Shown here: piece by piece, positions 54,699 to 64,000 of the stretch
Layout of the letters: the number at the start of each line of letters is the position of its first letter
Numbering within the stretch: position 1 is the first letter of the stretch
Notes under the pieces: model-generated
Told to the model about the DNA's origin: nothing
Seen by the model: the letters and a program-made list of their open reading frames with translations, nothing else
The model's database searches: none
Position numbers and translations under genes: made by a program
Origin: Apostichopus japonicus
Taxonomy: Eukaryota > Echinodermata > Holothuroidea > Aspidochirotida > Stichopodidae
Direction of reading: 5' to 3'
DNA length: 64,000 nucleotides
NCBI RefSeq assembly: GCF_037975245.1
Contig: NC_092583.1
Coordinates: forward strand, 11,239,764-11,303,763

Positions 54699-55950
54699 TT
54701 ATATATATATGTATATATATATATATATATACATACATATACATATATAATCATATATATATATATATATTTCAACGAAGAAGGAATAAGAGGCCATTTT
54801 TTAAATTTCATCATGAAAATAGTAATATCAAACTTAAAAAAATCATACTTGAGTAAATGATAAGTAGCGCAGCGTTTAACGTGCAGTTTTTTTTTATATT
54901 TATCTTGATATATCCTTGCGCTCTAATTCAGAATAACCTAAATAACTACTTGACATGATGTATAGAGCGAAATGGTGTTCTTACTTTATTAATAAAGTAG
55001 ATCATTGATTATCATAGTTTTAAGTTTCCATTTTTCATGTGCAATTGTGAGTTTCTATCAAATAAAATATTGAACCATTGAAATGTTAATTGTTACATAT
55101 ATTTTCTGTTCAACAATCTTTTGTCAGCTTCGCTGAAACACTTTCTGACGAATTCCACATTTTCAATCCACAAGAATAAACCCTTCCAAAGTCCTCTCCA
55201 CCCCCATCTCCCATCTTCCCATCCATCTCGTGCGATGCCTTCATGATTTTCAATATCATCAAATCAGTTATGCATAACTATGGTATAAACTTTTTCTTGT
55301 TTTTCGTGCACTGTTGAACGTTTTTGTGCACAATAAATTAAATCTCTTGAATCTCAATATACCTTCATCCCTCCGGCAATAAGTATGAGACTATATATCA
55401 TTTAAGTGACTCATCCACGGGCGAATGTTTCAATCACGGTAGTACGTGGAGCTGGTACAAAGTCATAAAAAAAGGTAACAACTCCATGTTTCATTTTAGC
55501 TGCAATTATGATGAAGCTTAAAAACAGAGCTTGAGTATAATACAACAAGGAAGTCCTTGGCAGCTCCCTGATGAAAACGCTGCTCTTTTTCAAGTGATAT
55601 ATGGCATATAGATCATGTTACACATTTCAGTGACAGAATACTTTGCGAAATAAAGTAAAGTTTCCTCCACAGGATTATGAACAAGATGTCAATTGTCTGA
55701 ACAAAATCCAACATTCTTTTGAGGGTCAAGTCGGACTGCGTAAGATTTACAAGGGATAATTGAATGAGTAGTTTAAATTTTATATCCAATAATGAGATGC
55801 GCCATTTGTGGACTACTTAGAACTATTATAATGGTAGGCTATGCACTATTAAGTAGGCTGTAATTGTTGGTCTAGCTAGCTGGTGGGTCATAGGATTTCA
55901 TAGTGATGGTATTTTATAAGTTTATGCAGATGACAATAGAAGAAAAAAGA
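53961..55950. other. Non-coding stretch with two (TA)n arrays
   Basis: (TA)n at 54418-54455, and a larger array at about 54580-54770 with TATC and TATTTA variants. A GAT/ATG-rich run lies near 54137-54160. No gene was recognised. Confidence 0.45.
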
Positions 55951-55966
55951 ATTCTGAATGAGTACT

Positions 55967-56146
55967 ACTTTGTAAGAAAAGTCGCCCAGGAAAGAACCTG
56001 GGCACGAAAACCAAACTACCGAACGACTGATCCGCTCTCAATCCCAGTCCCCTTGCATCTGGACTGAGACTGTGTGATCATCGTCGGGTGTTCCCTCGAA
56101 AGGGAACAGATACTACACATGATCTTAGCCAAAAAACAGAGAAGCG
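55967..56146 (-). ncRNA. Retroposed structured RNA element with a U2-snRNA-like 5' end
   Basis: Read on the minus strand from 56148, it starts ATCGCTTCTC, then TTTTTTGGCTAAGATCATGT and GTAGTATCTGTTC. This is close to the 5' end of U2 snRNA, including stem-loop I and the branch-site-pairing GTAGTA. It then departs from U2. It has a perfect 8-bp hairpin TGTTCCCT-TTCG-AGGGAACA, a 9-bp stem (TCTCAGTCC with GGACTGGGA) and a 3' hairpin GCCCAGG-TTCTTT-CCTGGGC. It is flanked by direct repeats ATTCTGAATGAGTACT (55951-55966) and ATTCTGACTGAGTACT (56147-56162), 15 of 16 matching, as left by LINE-mediated retroposition. It may be a U2 variant pseudogene or a U2-headed SINE. Expression cannot be judged. 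Confidence 0.7.
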
Positions 56147-56162
56147 ATTCTGACTGAGTACT

Positions 56163-58794
56163 TTTACGTTACATAAGTCCTTTGAACAAAATGTCAGCTC
56201 ACACAAAGAAACATTGGTAAACTGCCTATACGAAACTATTCAAATGGCATGTTAGCCGGTCAATGTCTGTATGTATTATTAGTGGTGGTCCATCGTCGGA
56301 CTGAACCAGGTACGCAGATGTTGATACCATAAAAGTATATACGTTGTACCTTAATGTTCCCGCACGTTTACGTCAATTCTTCGAAGAGCCTAACCTAGGC
56401 AAGAAGACCTTTGAAACAGCCATTACTTTACTGAACCGTGACAGAATCAGCGACGACAATAATTACTTCATATAAAACTTCAAAATCAAAACTTTACAAT
56501 TTCTTTTAAACATTACCAGTATACTGCCCTCAATATTTCAGAAAGTCAAATAATGCTCACTCGTGTCCACTTCAACAAATTTCATAACCATTTTATTTGA
56601 AAGCATCTCTCACTTTTTAAGATTTAATATCATCCCACTTTAACTTTTCTCAATTTTTCAGAATAATTTTGAAAGGCAGACTGGTACTTAGAAAAGAAAA
56701 TGGGGGAGGGGAAGACTGCGATTTTTAGTATCATGCAGGCGAAAGTTGGTGAAAGGCAGTATTGATGAACTAATTTTAACTGACCTACTTATTTTTTTCT
56801 TGCCACTATAATTGTAACGAACCGTCCATAAACTGAACAAATTCATCGAGTTCTGGAATACAGGCGCAACATCCGAAACAATAAATATAAACACATTGTA
56901 CCATCGCCTTTAGTGCATGACGTTCTACACTGAGAATATCATGAGCCTATAACAACTTGACGCATGACTTTGTTAATCTAGCCCAGAAGCTACCGTGCAT
57001 CTCTGAATCTATCGATTGCTAACATATGTAACAAAATCAGTCAAAAATGTAACAACAGATGCAGGGGTGTAACCACGGTGTCAACCCCATAGAAAAGGGA
57101 ACTCCCTTCCTCCCACCCTACCCAAAGAGTTTCGTTCTGTTTAATACGTTAACATTAACTTAAATGTATAGTACAACCTGTGCAGTTGATAAACTTCACG
57201 ATTGTTTCAAAACTTATTTGTTTCAAAACTTGTTTCCGAAGATATTGCACCCTATCGCCAAAGTTCAATAAACGTAATCAAATAAATGTTGTACTATTTG
57301 GTAGTTCACACACCAGTTTCTATTAGTTTGTCAATGGCCAATTTCGCTTTCACTACTGGAGACGGGCATGCTCATGGAAATACATTGTTCATAAACAAAG
57401 GGGATTTCTATTACCTACGTATGGCCACATTTAATTCGCGCCACTTTTTCGTGCAACCCGTTCCTTACGTGCAATTTATATTTGAACAACAATGTGCACG
57501 CATCCTGTTGTGTTAGATCAGTGTTGTGAAGACTCTCTACGAGCAGTGCAGTCGAAAGACAATAAAACACATATGAAAATAATGAAGTGTGAGAGCAAGG
57601 CCTAAAGAAAAACATTGGTCAAACAACCGACAAGGTAAGGCAGAATAATTACACTAGGCTTCATCTATATAAAGATATGTTTATCTGTTTTCTAATGTCT
57701 AATGCCTACTCGTGCTAAGTACTTTTCGAAACGAACCTAACGAGTAACGTTACGCTTAAAAAATAAGCATGAGTTAGGCTAGCCTAGGCCTATAGGTCTA
57801 GTGTAATGAAGCCTCCGACTTGTCAAACTCCCAGTTCCCAAAATAACACTTACTGTATTACAAGTATACACTTACTGTATTAAAAGTAAAAAAAAACACT
57901 GACAAACACTTAAGAGAGCATTCAACAGCATGCTAGACAGATGTAAACTAACCCTAGCCTACTTTGTTAGGGAAAGCCAACGACAGGCTACAATACATAC
58001 AGTATCCTGAGGGTATAGTGAACCAAACTTTGACATCACTGTTGTTGTGACTCAAATTGAACATTTTTCAACTTTTCTTCATAAAGGGTTGTCTTTTTGC
58101 CGGTAAAACAAGGCCTTGGCCTATGTAGGTGCCTAGACTACTCAGTCTAGGCTAGGCCTAGTAACTAATGGTATATACCATTAACCTTAGCCTTGGTCAG
58201 TATTTGTGAAATTTCCTCAGTATAGCCAGCATTTGTAAGTGAAAAAATTATTGTTTTGATAAGTCAAAAATATTCGATTTATAGTTAGACCATGAATTCA
58301 CATGTAGGCTACTGTAATTTCTTTCTGAAATAATTCTAGCAACCTAATATTATATAATGGTATATTCCATGATTAACCCAGGCTTGACTAATTGTGAGCA
58401 GAGAAGTTAAACATTTACATATTACACCGTCGTTCATTCAAAATTAATGTTGGTTGACTTATACCAATTCATTTTCTGGAGAAATTGGTCACCAGAGCTT
58501 GGATTTGAATTTGTTTACATGGTCAGGGTTGAACATTTTTGGTTCATATTGTTTGCAAGGCAAAAAGCATATAACGTACTTCAAAACAAAAAGTCAAACA
58601 CTCTCGTGATGTAGATTTCTCCTTTTTTCCTGTTTTATTATGTTTTTTTCATCTTGTGTACATGGTGAATTCTCACAAAGACTGAATATTCCCATGTTCA
58701 AACCATTTGTAAAGATTTCCAACCTTATATATTTTAGACATTCAGTGATAATGTCTATCTGATTGGGATTTGGAAATTTTGAACTATCCTTCAG
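56163..58794 (+). other. Upstream region of the EZH gene, presumed promoter, 5' UTR exon and intron
   Basis: No coding exon recognised. The acceptor at 58793-58794 lies upstream of the initiator ATG, so a non-coding first exon must exist. A donor-like ACAAG/GTAAGG at about 57631-57637, with CpG-richer sequence before it (57300-57600), is one candidate. This is inference only. A hAT-like end, CAGGGGTGTAACCA near 57061, has no partner. Confidence 0.35.
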
Positions 58795-58963
58795 GCAGAA
58801 TAGTATCAGCATGGCATCTACCAGAAGTGGAGGTCCAAGCTCGAGACACTCCACTCCAGAGAAGCTGGAAAAGAATAAGCCGTTCGACTTGAAAAAGAAA
58901 GTCCGTTCGGAGTACATGCACCTGAAGCAAGCTAGAAGATACAAGCGAGCGGAGGAAATAAGG
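58795..58963 (+). CDS. EZH1/EZH2 (Enhancer of zeste) histone methyltransferase, first coding exon
   Basis: First coding exon of the catalytic subunit of Polycomb Repressive Complex 2, the nuclear enzyme that methylates histone H3 lysine 27. The acceptor ATCCTTCAG/GCAGAA places 16 bases of 5' UTR before ATG at 58811. The 51 codons give a Ser/Pro-rich start and then a basic helix, KKKVRSEYMHLKQARRYKRAEEIR (residues 28-51). This is the conserved N-terminal SANT1-binding region of EZH proteins, which pairs later with their SANT1-like domain. The donor is AGG/GTAAGA and the junction is phase 0. No other in-frame Met lies closer upstream with conserved sequence. Recognition rests on this helix together with the next two exons, which follow the known EZH order. 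Confidence 0.93.
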
Positions 58964-59349
58964 GTAAGAAATTTATGACAAGTTTTGCCTAAAATTTTTA
59001 TGAAAAACTTATCTGTTGCAGAGCTTTTAAGTGTCGATGCGATGAATTGTACACTTTTCTCGTGGCCAAATGGTAAACATTTCTACTAATATCAGTGTGG
59101 ACTTTCGAGTCTTTCTGCCAACAGAGGCAGAAAGTGTTAAATGTTGATCGTGAAAAGTCTGAGACATATGGCATGTATACACTGCACCCACAAACCACAT
59201 ATTGTCAGCATTCAAAGGAGGTAAATATAGTGGCGCAAAAACTGCTAAATGTATTCTGCTCGACGTACAGAGATAGCACTCCCTGGTGGGCTTGTTTTAC
59301 ACATCGAGTGTAATGTGAACCAATGTTTATTTGATTTCCCTTCTCATAG
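58964..59349 (+). other. EZH intron 1 (of those visible)
   Basis: 386 bp bounded by GTAAGA and TTCTCATAG. Open frames inside it are short and unrelated to the gene. Confidence 0.85.
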
Positions 59350-59478
59350 AATGTTTGGAGCAGCAATCGACGGAAGCTGGAAGCATCGGTCAGTGGGATG
59401 GAGCAATCCTTGAAGGAGCAGCCATTCCAGTCCATCAGAACCACGTCGACATTTGACCAGTTGCCGGCAATGAGGAAG
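59350..59478 (+). CDS. EZH1/EZH2 methyltransferase, second coding exon
   Basis: 43 codons, phase 0 at both ends (TTCTCATAG/AATGTT and AGGAAG/GTACAA). They read NVWSSNRRKLEASVSGMEQS, then KEQPFQSIRTTSTFD and LPAMRK. The WSSNRRKL segment corresponds to the EED-binding helix of EZH proteins (FSSNRQKI in vertebrates as I recall it), through which EZH is held on the WD40 protein EED. The part after it is less conserved, as is usual in this family. Confidence 0.93.
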
Positions 59479-60195
59479 GTACAATATTTATGGTAACATG
59501 AAATAAAAATGGGTCCTTCCTGAAAGAAGTAAAAAGAAAAACATTTTGGACCTGCTAATGTCTCCCAACTTCTCTCCCTTTTTTGTTGTTGTTATTGTTG
59601 TTTGTGTGTACAAACTTTGGCCGTGATAAAGTTAATATGGATTACATGACAAAATAATGCTAAATTGTTGGTGTGTGTAAATTCTGCTATCGTCTGTGCA
59701 TTGTTGGAAATAATGGTCAAGGCTCTTGCAGGCCAGCTACTTTCAGGTATACCAGATACCTTGGTTTCAGAGGGTATTAAATAAAAAATGAAATCGGACG
59801 TAATGTTTGTTACTTTTCCTTGGGTAGCATCTTTTCATCTTCTAACCATACAGGTCATGAATTAATCACAGCTAGTTTGAAGAGAGCCTTCAATTTAAAT
59901 AAGTGATCTCCGTGGTTACGACCGTTGGAATATTCCTGAATTTGTGAATTACTTCTTTCATCCAGTGTCCCACAGGTTTACTCATATTGAGGATTGATAT
60001 TTTGGTGACCCTTAGAATGCCATATTTTGATCATTCCTGGTGCGATTTTTGGTGGAATAATTAGTCATTTTAATTAAAAGTATATTCAGGTTCCTCCTCC
60101 CCCACCCCCTCACCCCCACCCCCTTGAATGGCTATTTTCACTGCAATATGCAGATCTAAAAAAAAAAAATGACCGTATTTTTCCATAATTCTCAG
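59479..60195 (+). other. EZH intron 2 (of those visible)
   Basis: 717 bp between GTACAA and TTCTCAG. Contains a C-rich run near 60093-60124 and no other feature. Confidence 0.85.
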
Positions 60196-60315
60196 TGCTC
60201 GATTCAAGTTGGAAATCCAACAGCGTTGGTCCAGACGGCTCCACTCTACACCTTGAATGCAGTAGAAGGTGTACGTACTGTGTACACATGGGCTCCCCTA
60301 CAACAGAACTTTATG
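60196..60315 (+). CDS. EZH1/EZH2 methyltransferase, third coding exon
   Basis: 40 codons, phase 0 at both ends (AATTCTCAG/TGCTCG and TTTATG/GTGAGT), beginning CSIQVGN and ending TLNAVEGVRTVYTWAPLQQNFM in two conserved runs (LNAV and YTWAPLQQNFM). The vertebrate EZH2 exon also ends at QQNFM before VED, which supports both identity and splice site. The segment belongs to the N-terminal PRC2-contact region ahead of the SANT and SET domains. The following exons (SANT-like, CXC, SET) were not found before 64000. Confidence 0.95.
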
Positions 60316-63300
60316 GTGAGTGCCAGAAATTGGGACTCGGCATTTTGCGACCGCTTTGACCAATTAACCTATCGATCGCTTTTCAAAATCATTGATCCAC
60401 TTTACAAAACCCTCCTACTGTAGATCTATCTGCGCCAAGTGTCAATTAATGAGTATATATATGCACTTGTGCCCTTACTGTCTGACATAACTTTACGGTA
60501 AGTATAACCATGTTTGGATCAACATGAAACAACTCGTGTCCATTCTTTAAAACAATTTTACCACAACGTGCCAAATTCTTTTAAAAATGAGAAATCTTGC
60601 AGTCTACCAACCTAACACACTCTCCTAGATAATTGCACCAGTTATGAAGTTAATAGGTGTACTTGCTCCCTAACTATACAACAGAAAAGTCTCTGAGTCC
60701 AATGCTTGATGTCTTTGTTAAAGTAAATTACACAATGATGTGTTTATGTCAGGGAGGCCAGAATTCCGGCAAATAGCCGGAATTCCGGCTTTTTTCCAGA
60801 TTTTGACATTTGGTTCCGCCTCCACACGATCTTTCCGTCCCAGTTGAAACAGGCATCAGCTTTTCCGCGAATTTCTAACTATTATCCTAACACACTGTAG
60901 CATACGCAAATTGGAGCCTATACCGAAAATTTTTCTCTGGATTTTCATAAAGTTCCCTACATTAGCTAAGATAGTCTTTGGAACATCCAAGTCCCCACAA
61001 CTTGCAGGCCCTAAGGGCAATCCCTGCTGGCATCCCTGTTATGTGTACAGGTTGTTACGGACACTTATGAACGACATTGTCCTAATCACTCTAACAGGTA
61101 TTAGAAACCACGAAAATAGCTGCAACTCTCGTCAAAATCCATCAAAGATCGATCCATTTTACAAGTCTTTTCTCATTCTCGTTTTTTTATGTATGAATAA
61201 ACATTAGCTAATTATGCACATTGATGATGTACAGGGAGTGACTGCCTAATTTTCTGTTACGTTATCCCTTTGTTTCCACAACCGTTGTTTCAAGGACACT
61301 GAGCCACAGGTTTGTGGCCTTAGGCGATTCGTTGAAATATGTTATTGTCTTCTCTGAAAGGAGGCACATAACATTATTCAAATGATATACGTGGGCTTGT
61401 ATACTTAGGGGTTAACTTTTTATAGACTCACATAAGAAATTTTGATCATGAGTGCAACACTTCACGTCATAGTTTGCACATATTTAGTGAGTTTTCCCAG
61501 ATTTATAAACACTTTAAATGTGTATATCTTGGAAACGAAGAGAGCTATTCGAAAAGTTTCAACAGATTTTGAATGAGAATATCACACATAAACGAATGTA
61601 CTGAGTATGGGGTAAATTGAAAAAGTGTCTTTATTACTTTGACTCTAAGAGTTGGACACAGGATTATTTCCATATAACATCACAGATGATAAGTGACATT
61701 TTTGTGGATTGAAGGATTTTATCCAGGAAAGATAAGTTTATCGTCAAGGACAGTGTACCTATATTTACCACCAAGATTATGACAGGGAGACCTTTGTCAA
61801 TGAATCGTATGGAAGGTTCTGGTTTCCAAAATCAAGTACCACTTTGCCCCCCCCCCTCCAGAGTCCCCCTTTGCTGCATTTTTTTGAGTTGAGATGTGTT
61901 GGTCTTGCTCACTCTGACCAAGTTTGTTTACTATTCACACAAAAACTAGATACCATTTATTCTGTGGCAGTCATTTATTCACTCAAATTGAACACATTTC
62001 ATCCAATACAGAATCTTTTGTGCAGCATGAAAATTAATTGTTGCATTAACAACAAAAAAAGTTTCATTTATCAAGCTACTGCACGCTTGATTGTACATCA
62101 TTCCTGTTCAAAACATTGTTCGTTTCTTTACAGGTTACCCCTCTAATAATTATTCTTTACAGAGTTAGGAACCCTGACTTTGAGATGACATATTTAAGTA
62201 TTTATGTGGAAAATTTTTGGGGGCCTTGCCTATACCCTTCATATTGTCTGCCACCAGATAACCACCCATTTAGACAACTGTTTCTAAAGGGAGGAAATAA
62301 TTTAAGGTAGAGCTTCAAAGATAGCTACTAGAAATTTTCTTTTGATATTTTAGTTTAACAATGAAGCATCCCTTTAAATGAAACCATGGTTTCAGTAGGG
62401 TGACAGTACGAACATTGAAGAGCCATCGTTGTGGATTTTTTTCCCTTTTCTTCTTCAATTTTGCAAATTTGCAACCAGAATATCCATTTGAGCAACCAAG
62501 TCTCTGAGTTTGGGACTAATTAATCTGTAGAGTTGTCTTTTGGTTTGGTTTTTGTTTTTGTTTGTTTTAATCCCAGCAATATGGACTGTTTTTAGTTTCC
62601 TATCAAAGTGTCGAACTTGTCTGCCACCTCAGAGCACCCCTGTAAGGGACAGCTGTGTCACTTGAAACACACCATACCTTTACCTGCTGTCACCTGTATA
62701 GACTAGTCTTTGCTTTTGTAACTAATCAAGCAAGTTTTTTTTTTCCTTTTCAAAGTGTTCCATCTGTTTGATGTCAGGTTGCAGTGTGACATTTTTGAAT
62801 TATCTTTTTTTAGGTTTTTGTATCTTTTACATATATATATGTGAATCCCCACAGGCACTATGTTATTACTTGGCAGCATCTAGCATAATACCGGTTCGCA
62901 TCATCGTTAATAACACGAAACTTGCTAGATCGTGACATCCCACGTTCCGACTTTGCATAAATTATCACGTCGGTATGTATGTTGTCTTCACACCTCGAAA
63001 AGTAATGCTTGCCGCGAGTCGTAGTCTTGAAGGGAGCTCGCTGCGTCTGTGCCCTCAAGTATCTGTCCGTCATCCAAAGGAGGGAACACAGATCAAGCCG
63101 TGGGTTTTGTTGAGTGGATGTCATAACAGTTTGAAGGAGACATATAAAGCAATCGTTTCACCTTCCATATTAAATGTTTCGTAGAAGTGGTTATTGAAGA
63201 ACATCTCTCTAAAACACAGAGCTCTCTACTAAATAACAAAAAACTTTGGTTTGGGGGAGACATCGTCACTTAAAGTACATGAATTTTGCATTTTTTTTCC

Positions 63301-64000
63301 ACCATTAAATTGATTACTTGTTTTAGTTTCATTGGTAGAACTTGTGACTGCAAGCATCCTTCCTGGAGTATGAGATTTTTTTTAAATCCCCTTCCCTGGC
63401 TTAGACTTTCCTCCTCTCTTATTGCTTACTGCACTGACAAAAAACCATTGTCTTAGGGCCAGAGCAAATATTCTTTTTTTTTTACATATTGGTGTTACCA
63501 TTAGAAAATATCTGTTTTTGGTTCGCCATTTTCAAGCTGTCATTGTGACCCTTGCCAACAAGTTCCGTCATGTCAAAGAAGAATAGTTATTAGCTGATTT
63601 ATAGCTTCCAATTATCTTTAAAAAAAAATTGATTTGTGATATTTTTTTTCATAAATGAAAGTGAAAGCTTTACTGATAGTACTGCTGTTTCTTTCTTTCT
63701 TTCATTTTTCTTCCTTTATATTGGCTACAAGTCCTTTTTGTGAGATTTTCTATCCATTTGAGTTTGATGAATTTTCTGTTATGCGAGATTAATATCAGTA
63801 AAACCAACTTACAAGGTTGACTGATGTATGGCCCATTAAGAAGCGGCAGCCATAAAAAATATGATCTCTGCTCGGTAATCCAAGGCTTATTAGAAGATGC
63901 TCTTTGGTCAGTCCAGTCGCAGAGCCCTGCCTGAAGTTGTTTTAAAATGCCGAGAGTGACGTTACTTTCTCCTCTTGAGAACTCGTCGCTATTTCATTTC
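60316..64000 (+). other. EZH intron 3 (of those visible), open to the window end
   Basis: At least 3.7 kb with no recognised EZH exon. It contains the TIR element at 60750-61038 and a C run near 61848. A slightly GC-richer patch near 62975-63110, open on both strands, was not recognised. Confidence 0.6.
60750..61038. mobile_element. TIR element (hAT-like MITE), 289 bp, in EZH intron
   Basis: The left end is CAGGGAGGCCAG, and the reverse complement of the right end is CAGGGATGCCAG. Just inside the left end is a perfect hairpin: GAATTCCGGC at 60761-60770, loop AAATA, and GCCGGAATTC at 60776-60785. Flanks share TTATGT on both sides, but no exact 8-bp duplication can be fixed, so the superfamily call is tentative. 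It has no transposase. Confidence 0.65.

Noticed and set aside
57061-57110. hAT-like transposon end (CAGGGGTGTAACCA)
   Set aside because: No matching inverted end or 8-bp duplication found, so at best a decayed fragment.
58594-58944. 116-codon minus-strand frame
   Set aside because: It is antisense to the first EZH coding exon, whose plus-strand product is clearly recognised.

Overview
The window looks like AT-rich, intron-rich animal DNA. It has split genes with GT-AG introns, long introns, tRNA-derived SINEs, hAT-type non-autonomous transposons, and many microsatellites and minisatellites. The recognisable proteins (a two-pore-domain K+ channel and an E(z)/EZH methyltransferase), the isolated poly(G)/poly(C) runs and the repeat types suggest a marine invertebrate. 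An echinoderm such as a sea cucumber is my guess, but nothing here proves it. There is no sign of bacterial operons, phage or CRISPR.

Layout. From 1 to 33,825 there is no exon I can identify with a known protein. This part holds tandem repeats (2.2, 7.6-8.0, 10.5-10.9, 13.5-14.3, 22.4-22.9, 28.5-29.5 and 31.9-32.5 kb), two tRNA-derived SINEs (9.9 and 26.5 kb), a composite duplicated block (17.9-18.6 kb, related to 14.6 kb), a perfect palindrome (17.76 kb) and a few CpG-richer open patches. It may be intergenic or a very long K2P intron.

From 33,826 to 47,330, on the plus strand, lie the last exons of a K2P potassium channel gene. One exon starts inside the first pore GYG and carries M2. The terminal exon carries a very long cytosolic loop, M3, pore 2 and M4. 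The 11.7 kb intron between them holds a hAT-like element (41.5-42.2 kb), (TA)n arrays and a possible 63-nt cassette exon (42,977-43,039). The exons for the N-terminus, M1 and the first half of pore 1 were not found.

From 47,331 to 58,794 is intergenic or 5' intron sequence. It has two more hAT-like elements (48.6 and 49.4 kb), a decayed GTCAC-rich stretch (52.9-54.0 kb), (TA)n arrays, and a retroposed structured RNA element on the minus strand whose 5' end resembles U2 snRNA (about 56 kb).

From 58,795 to the end, on the plus strand, are the first three coding exons of an EZH1/EZH2 (Enhancer of zeste) gene, the catalytic subunit of Polycomb Repressive Complex 2. All exon junctions are phase 0. 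The gene continues beyond the window. A further TIR element sits in its third visible intron. The two genes are simply neighbours on the same strand, with no evident functional link.

The best candidates for something undescribed are the U2-headed structured retroposon at 56 kb, the three-monomer higher-order satellite at 13.5 kb, the SINE family whose 3' end runs into (TA)n arrays, the 4-copy versus 59-copy microsatellite inside a local duplication at 32 kb, and the possible K2P cassette exon.
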